DNA from: Acidimicrobiales bacterium
Lineage (GTDB): Bacteria > Actinomycetota > Acidimicrobiia > Acidimicrobiales > Poriferisodalaceae
Reading direction: 5' to 3'
Assembly (NCBI GenBank): GCA_030749275.1
Contig: JASMKJ010000423.1
Span: forward strand, 1-6,537
Length of the DNA stretch: 6,537 bases
In this document: piece after piece, positions 5,269 to 6,537 of the stretch
Layout: each line of letters begins with the position of its first letter
Numbering within the stretch: the stretch's first letter is position 1
Notes under the pieces: generated by a model
Told to the model about the DNA's origin: nothing
The model's input: the letters and a program-made list of their open reading frames with translations, nothing else
Databases searched by the model: none
Translations under genes and position numbers: made by a program

Positions 5269-6537
5269 TTAGGCTTTCGCCTGAGCCCAACTTGGGCCCG
5301 TAGCAACATTCACTTCGAGCGGAACACGTAGCTCGGCTGCGTCACGCATCTTCTCAATAGTCATTGCCTTAATGTCTTCATGCTCATCTGGTTCAACTTC
5401 GAGTATCACTTCATCGTGAACTTGGAGAATGAGTCGACTTTGGGCCTTCATGGCAGTCAGAGAGCGGTCAATTTGCACAAGTGCGATCTTGAAGATGTCC
5501 GCGGCGAGGCCTTGTATGGGAGCGTTCATCGCCTGACGTTCAGCCGCCTGGCGGACCCTAAAGTTCGACGAGGCGAGATCGGGGATCGGTCGACGGCGCC
5601 CGAAGATAGTTTCGGTATATCCCATCTCCTTGGTCTGCTCAACAATTTCGTCCATAAAGGACTTCACGGCCGGGAATGCCACGAAATAGGAGTTGAGTAT
5701 CTCGGCTGCCTCTCCAGTCTCGATCCCTAGACGCTGAGCAAGTCCGTACGCTTCCATACCGTAGGCAAGCCCATAGCTCACCATCTTCGCTCTGGAACGT
5801 TGTTCCACGTTGACGTCTTCTGGATCGATCCCAAAGATCGATGCTGCCGTAGCATTGTGAATGTCCTCACCGGACTCGAACGCTCTAATCAGACCGGGAT
5901 CTTCTGCTAAGTGAGCTATCACTCTGAGTTCAATCTGGTTGTAATCGGCTACCAGCAGTTCACATCCATCGTGAGGGACAAAGGCTTTACGGAACTCTCT
6001 ACCTAGCGAGGTTCGAACAGGGATGTTGTGCAGGTTCGGATCTTCAGAACTCAGTCGACCCGTGCGCGCGACAGTTTGGTTGAAAGTCGCTCGAATTCGA
6101 CCATCGTCATCTGTTACGTCGAGCAGGCCTTGGCCATAGGTGGACCGTAATTTTTCGACCTCTCTGTACTCAAGGAGGAGGGCGACAATTTCGTGTTGGT
6201 CGCGAATCTTTTCTAGAGATGCCGCATCCGTTGAATAGCCGGTTTTGGTTTTCTTCTGAGGAGTTAAGCCAAGTTCTTCAAACAACACCTCCCGCAACTG
6301 TTTGGTTGAATTCACATTGAACTCGTGCCCTGCAAGGCCATGGATAGCTGTTTCAAGTCGCTGAACTTCGCCGACTAGGTAATCGCGCATTCTTGTTAGT
6401 TCAGCTACATCGACACCGACCCCTGCATCCTCCATTCGAGATAACACCGATATGAGAGGTCGTTCCAACTCTTCGTAGAGCCACACCATCGATCTTTCTT
6501 CAATCATGCTCAACATGACTGGCGCTAACCGACTAAC
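5269..6537 (-). CDS. polA: DNA polymerase I, C-terminal polymerase domain (5' part beyond the window)
   Basis: The last 422 residues of family A DNA polymerase, which fills gaps in repair and removes Okazaki primers. The frame stays open to base 6537, so the 5' nuclease domain and most of the 3'-5' exonuclease-like domain lie outside; the ATG at 6516 is internal. Numbering from that ATG, the thumb covers about 20-150, and TGRLSSEDPNLHNIP is at 152-166. Motif A is DYNQIELR at 191-198 with catalytic Asp191. The O-helix (motif B) has R240, K244, Y248 and Y252. Motif C is VHDEV with catalytic Asp368. All key polymerase residues are present. Two variants stand out: Tyr248 where E. coli has Phe762, and His163 where most relatives have Gln. 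The gene ends in TAA 33 bases before the methyltransferase. The order polA-rpsA-coaE is known from mycobacteria. Confidence 0.97.
   Translation of the reverse strand, partial: VSRLAPVMLSMIEERSMVWLYEELERPLISVLSRMEDAGVGVDVAELTRMRDYLVGEVQRLETAIHGLAGHEFNVNSTKQLREVLFEELGLTPQKKTKTGYSTDAASLEKIRDQHEIVALLLEYREVEKLRSTYGQGLLDVTDDDGRIRATFNQTVARTGRLSSEDPNLHNIPVRTSLGREFRKAFVPHDGCELLVADYNQIELRVIAHLAEDPGLIRAFESGEDIHNATAASIFGIDPEDVNVEQRSRAKMVSYGLAYGMEAYGLAQRLGIETGEAAEILNSYFVAFPAVKSFMDEIVEQTKEMGYTETIFGRRRPIPDLASSNFRVRQAAERQAMNAPIQGLAADIFKIALVQIDRSLTAMKAQSRLILQVHDEVILEVEPDEHEDIKAMTIEKMRDAAELRVPLEVNVATGPSWAQAKA

Noticed and set aside
1..6537. A novel defence, mobile or secretion system
   Set aside because: All genes belong to recognisable families or core housekeeping loci. 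No integrase, transposase, nuclease-ATPase pair, CRISPR repeat, tRNA or attachment-site duplication was seen.

Overview
The window looks like ordinary chromosomal DNA from an actinobacterium. GC content is moderate, roughly half by eye, which is low for a streptomycete or mycobacterium. The best guess is a member of the Acidimicrobiia or a related uncultured actinobacterial lineage. Three things support this: the order polA-(methyltransferase)-rpsA-coaE, which matches the polA-rpsA-coaE order known from Mycobacterium tuberculosis; an S1 protein whose sequence is strongly actinobacterial; and a DNA polymerase I with the tyrosine O-helix known from mycobacteria. The class-level placement is inference, not something measured.

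Two convergent gene groups meet near position 2285. The left group is on the + strand (about 77-2279). It encodes a very acidic small protein with a C-terminal four-cysteine zinc ribbon (DUF4193-like), then a short-chain dehydrogenase/reductase 13 bases later, then a ten-helix EamA/DMT-type permease 42 bases after that. The close spacing and clear ribosome binding sites before genes two and three suggest co-transcription. The functions do not form an obvious pathway.

The right group is on the - strand and is read from 6537 down to 2294. It begins with the C-terminal part of DNA polymerase I (polA, cut by the window edge), followed by a class I SAM-dependent methyltransferase. A 129-base leader (78 bases if the upstream GTG start is used) then contains several inverted repeats. 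After it come ribosomal protein S1 (rpsA) and dephospho-CoA kinase (coaE). The rpsA stop codon overlaps the coaE ribosome binding site, so those two genes are probably translationally coupled. This group is a core housekeeping neighbourhood covering DNA repair and replication, translation, and coenzyme A synthesis.

The 14-base gap between the two convergent groups shows no terminator hairpin. I see no tRNA, rRNA, CRISPR array, insertion sequence, phage gene or toxin-antitoxin pair. I do not see a convincing previously undescribed system. The points most worth checking are the structured leader in front of rpsA (mutually exclusive hairpins, a 12-base palindrome and a HAIR-like inverted repeat), the unassigned methyltransferase placed between polA and rpsA, and the acidic zinc-ribbon protein.
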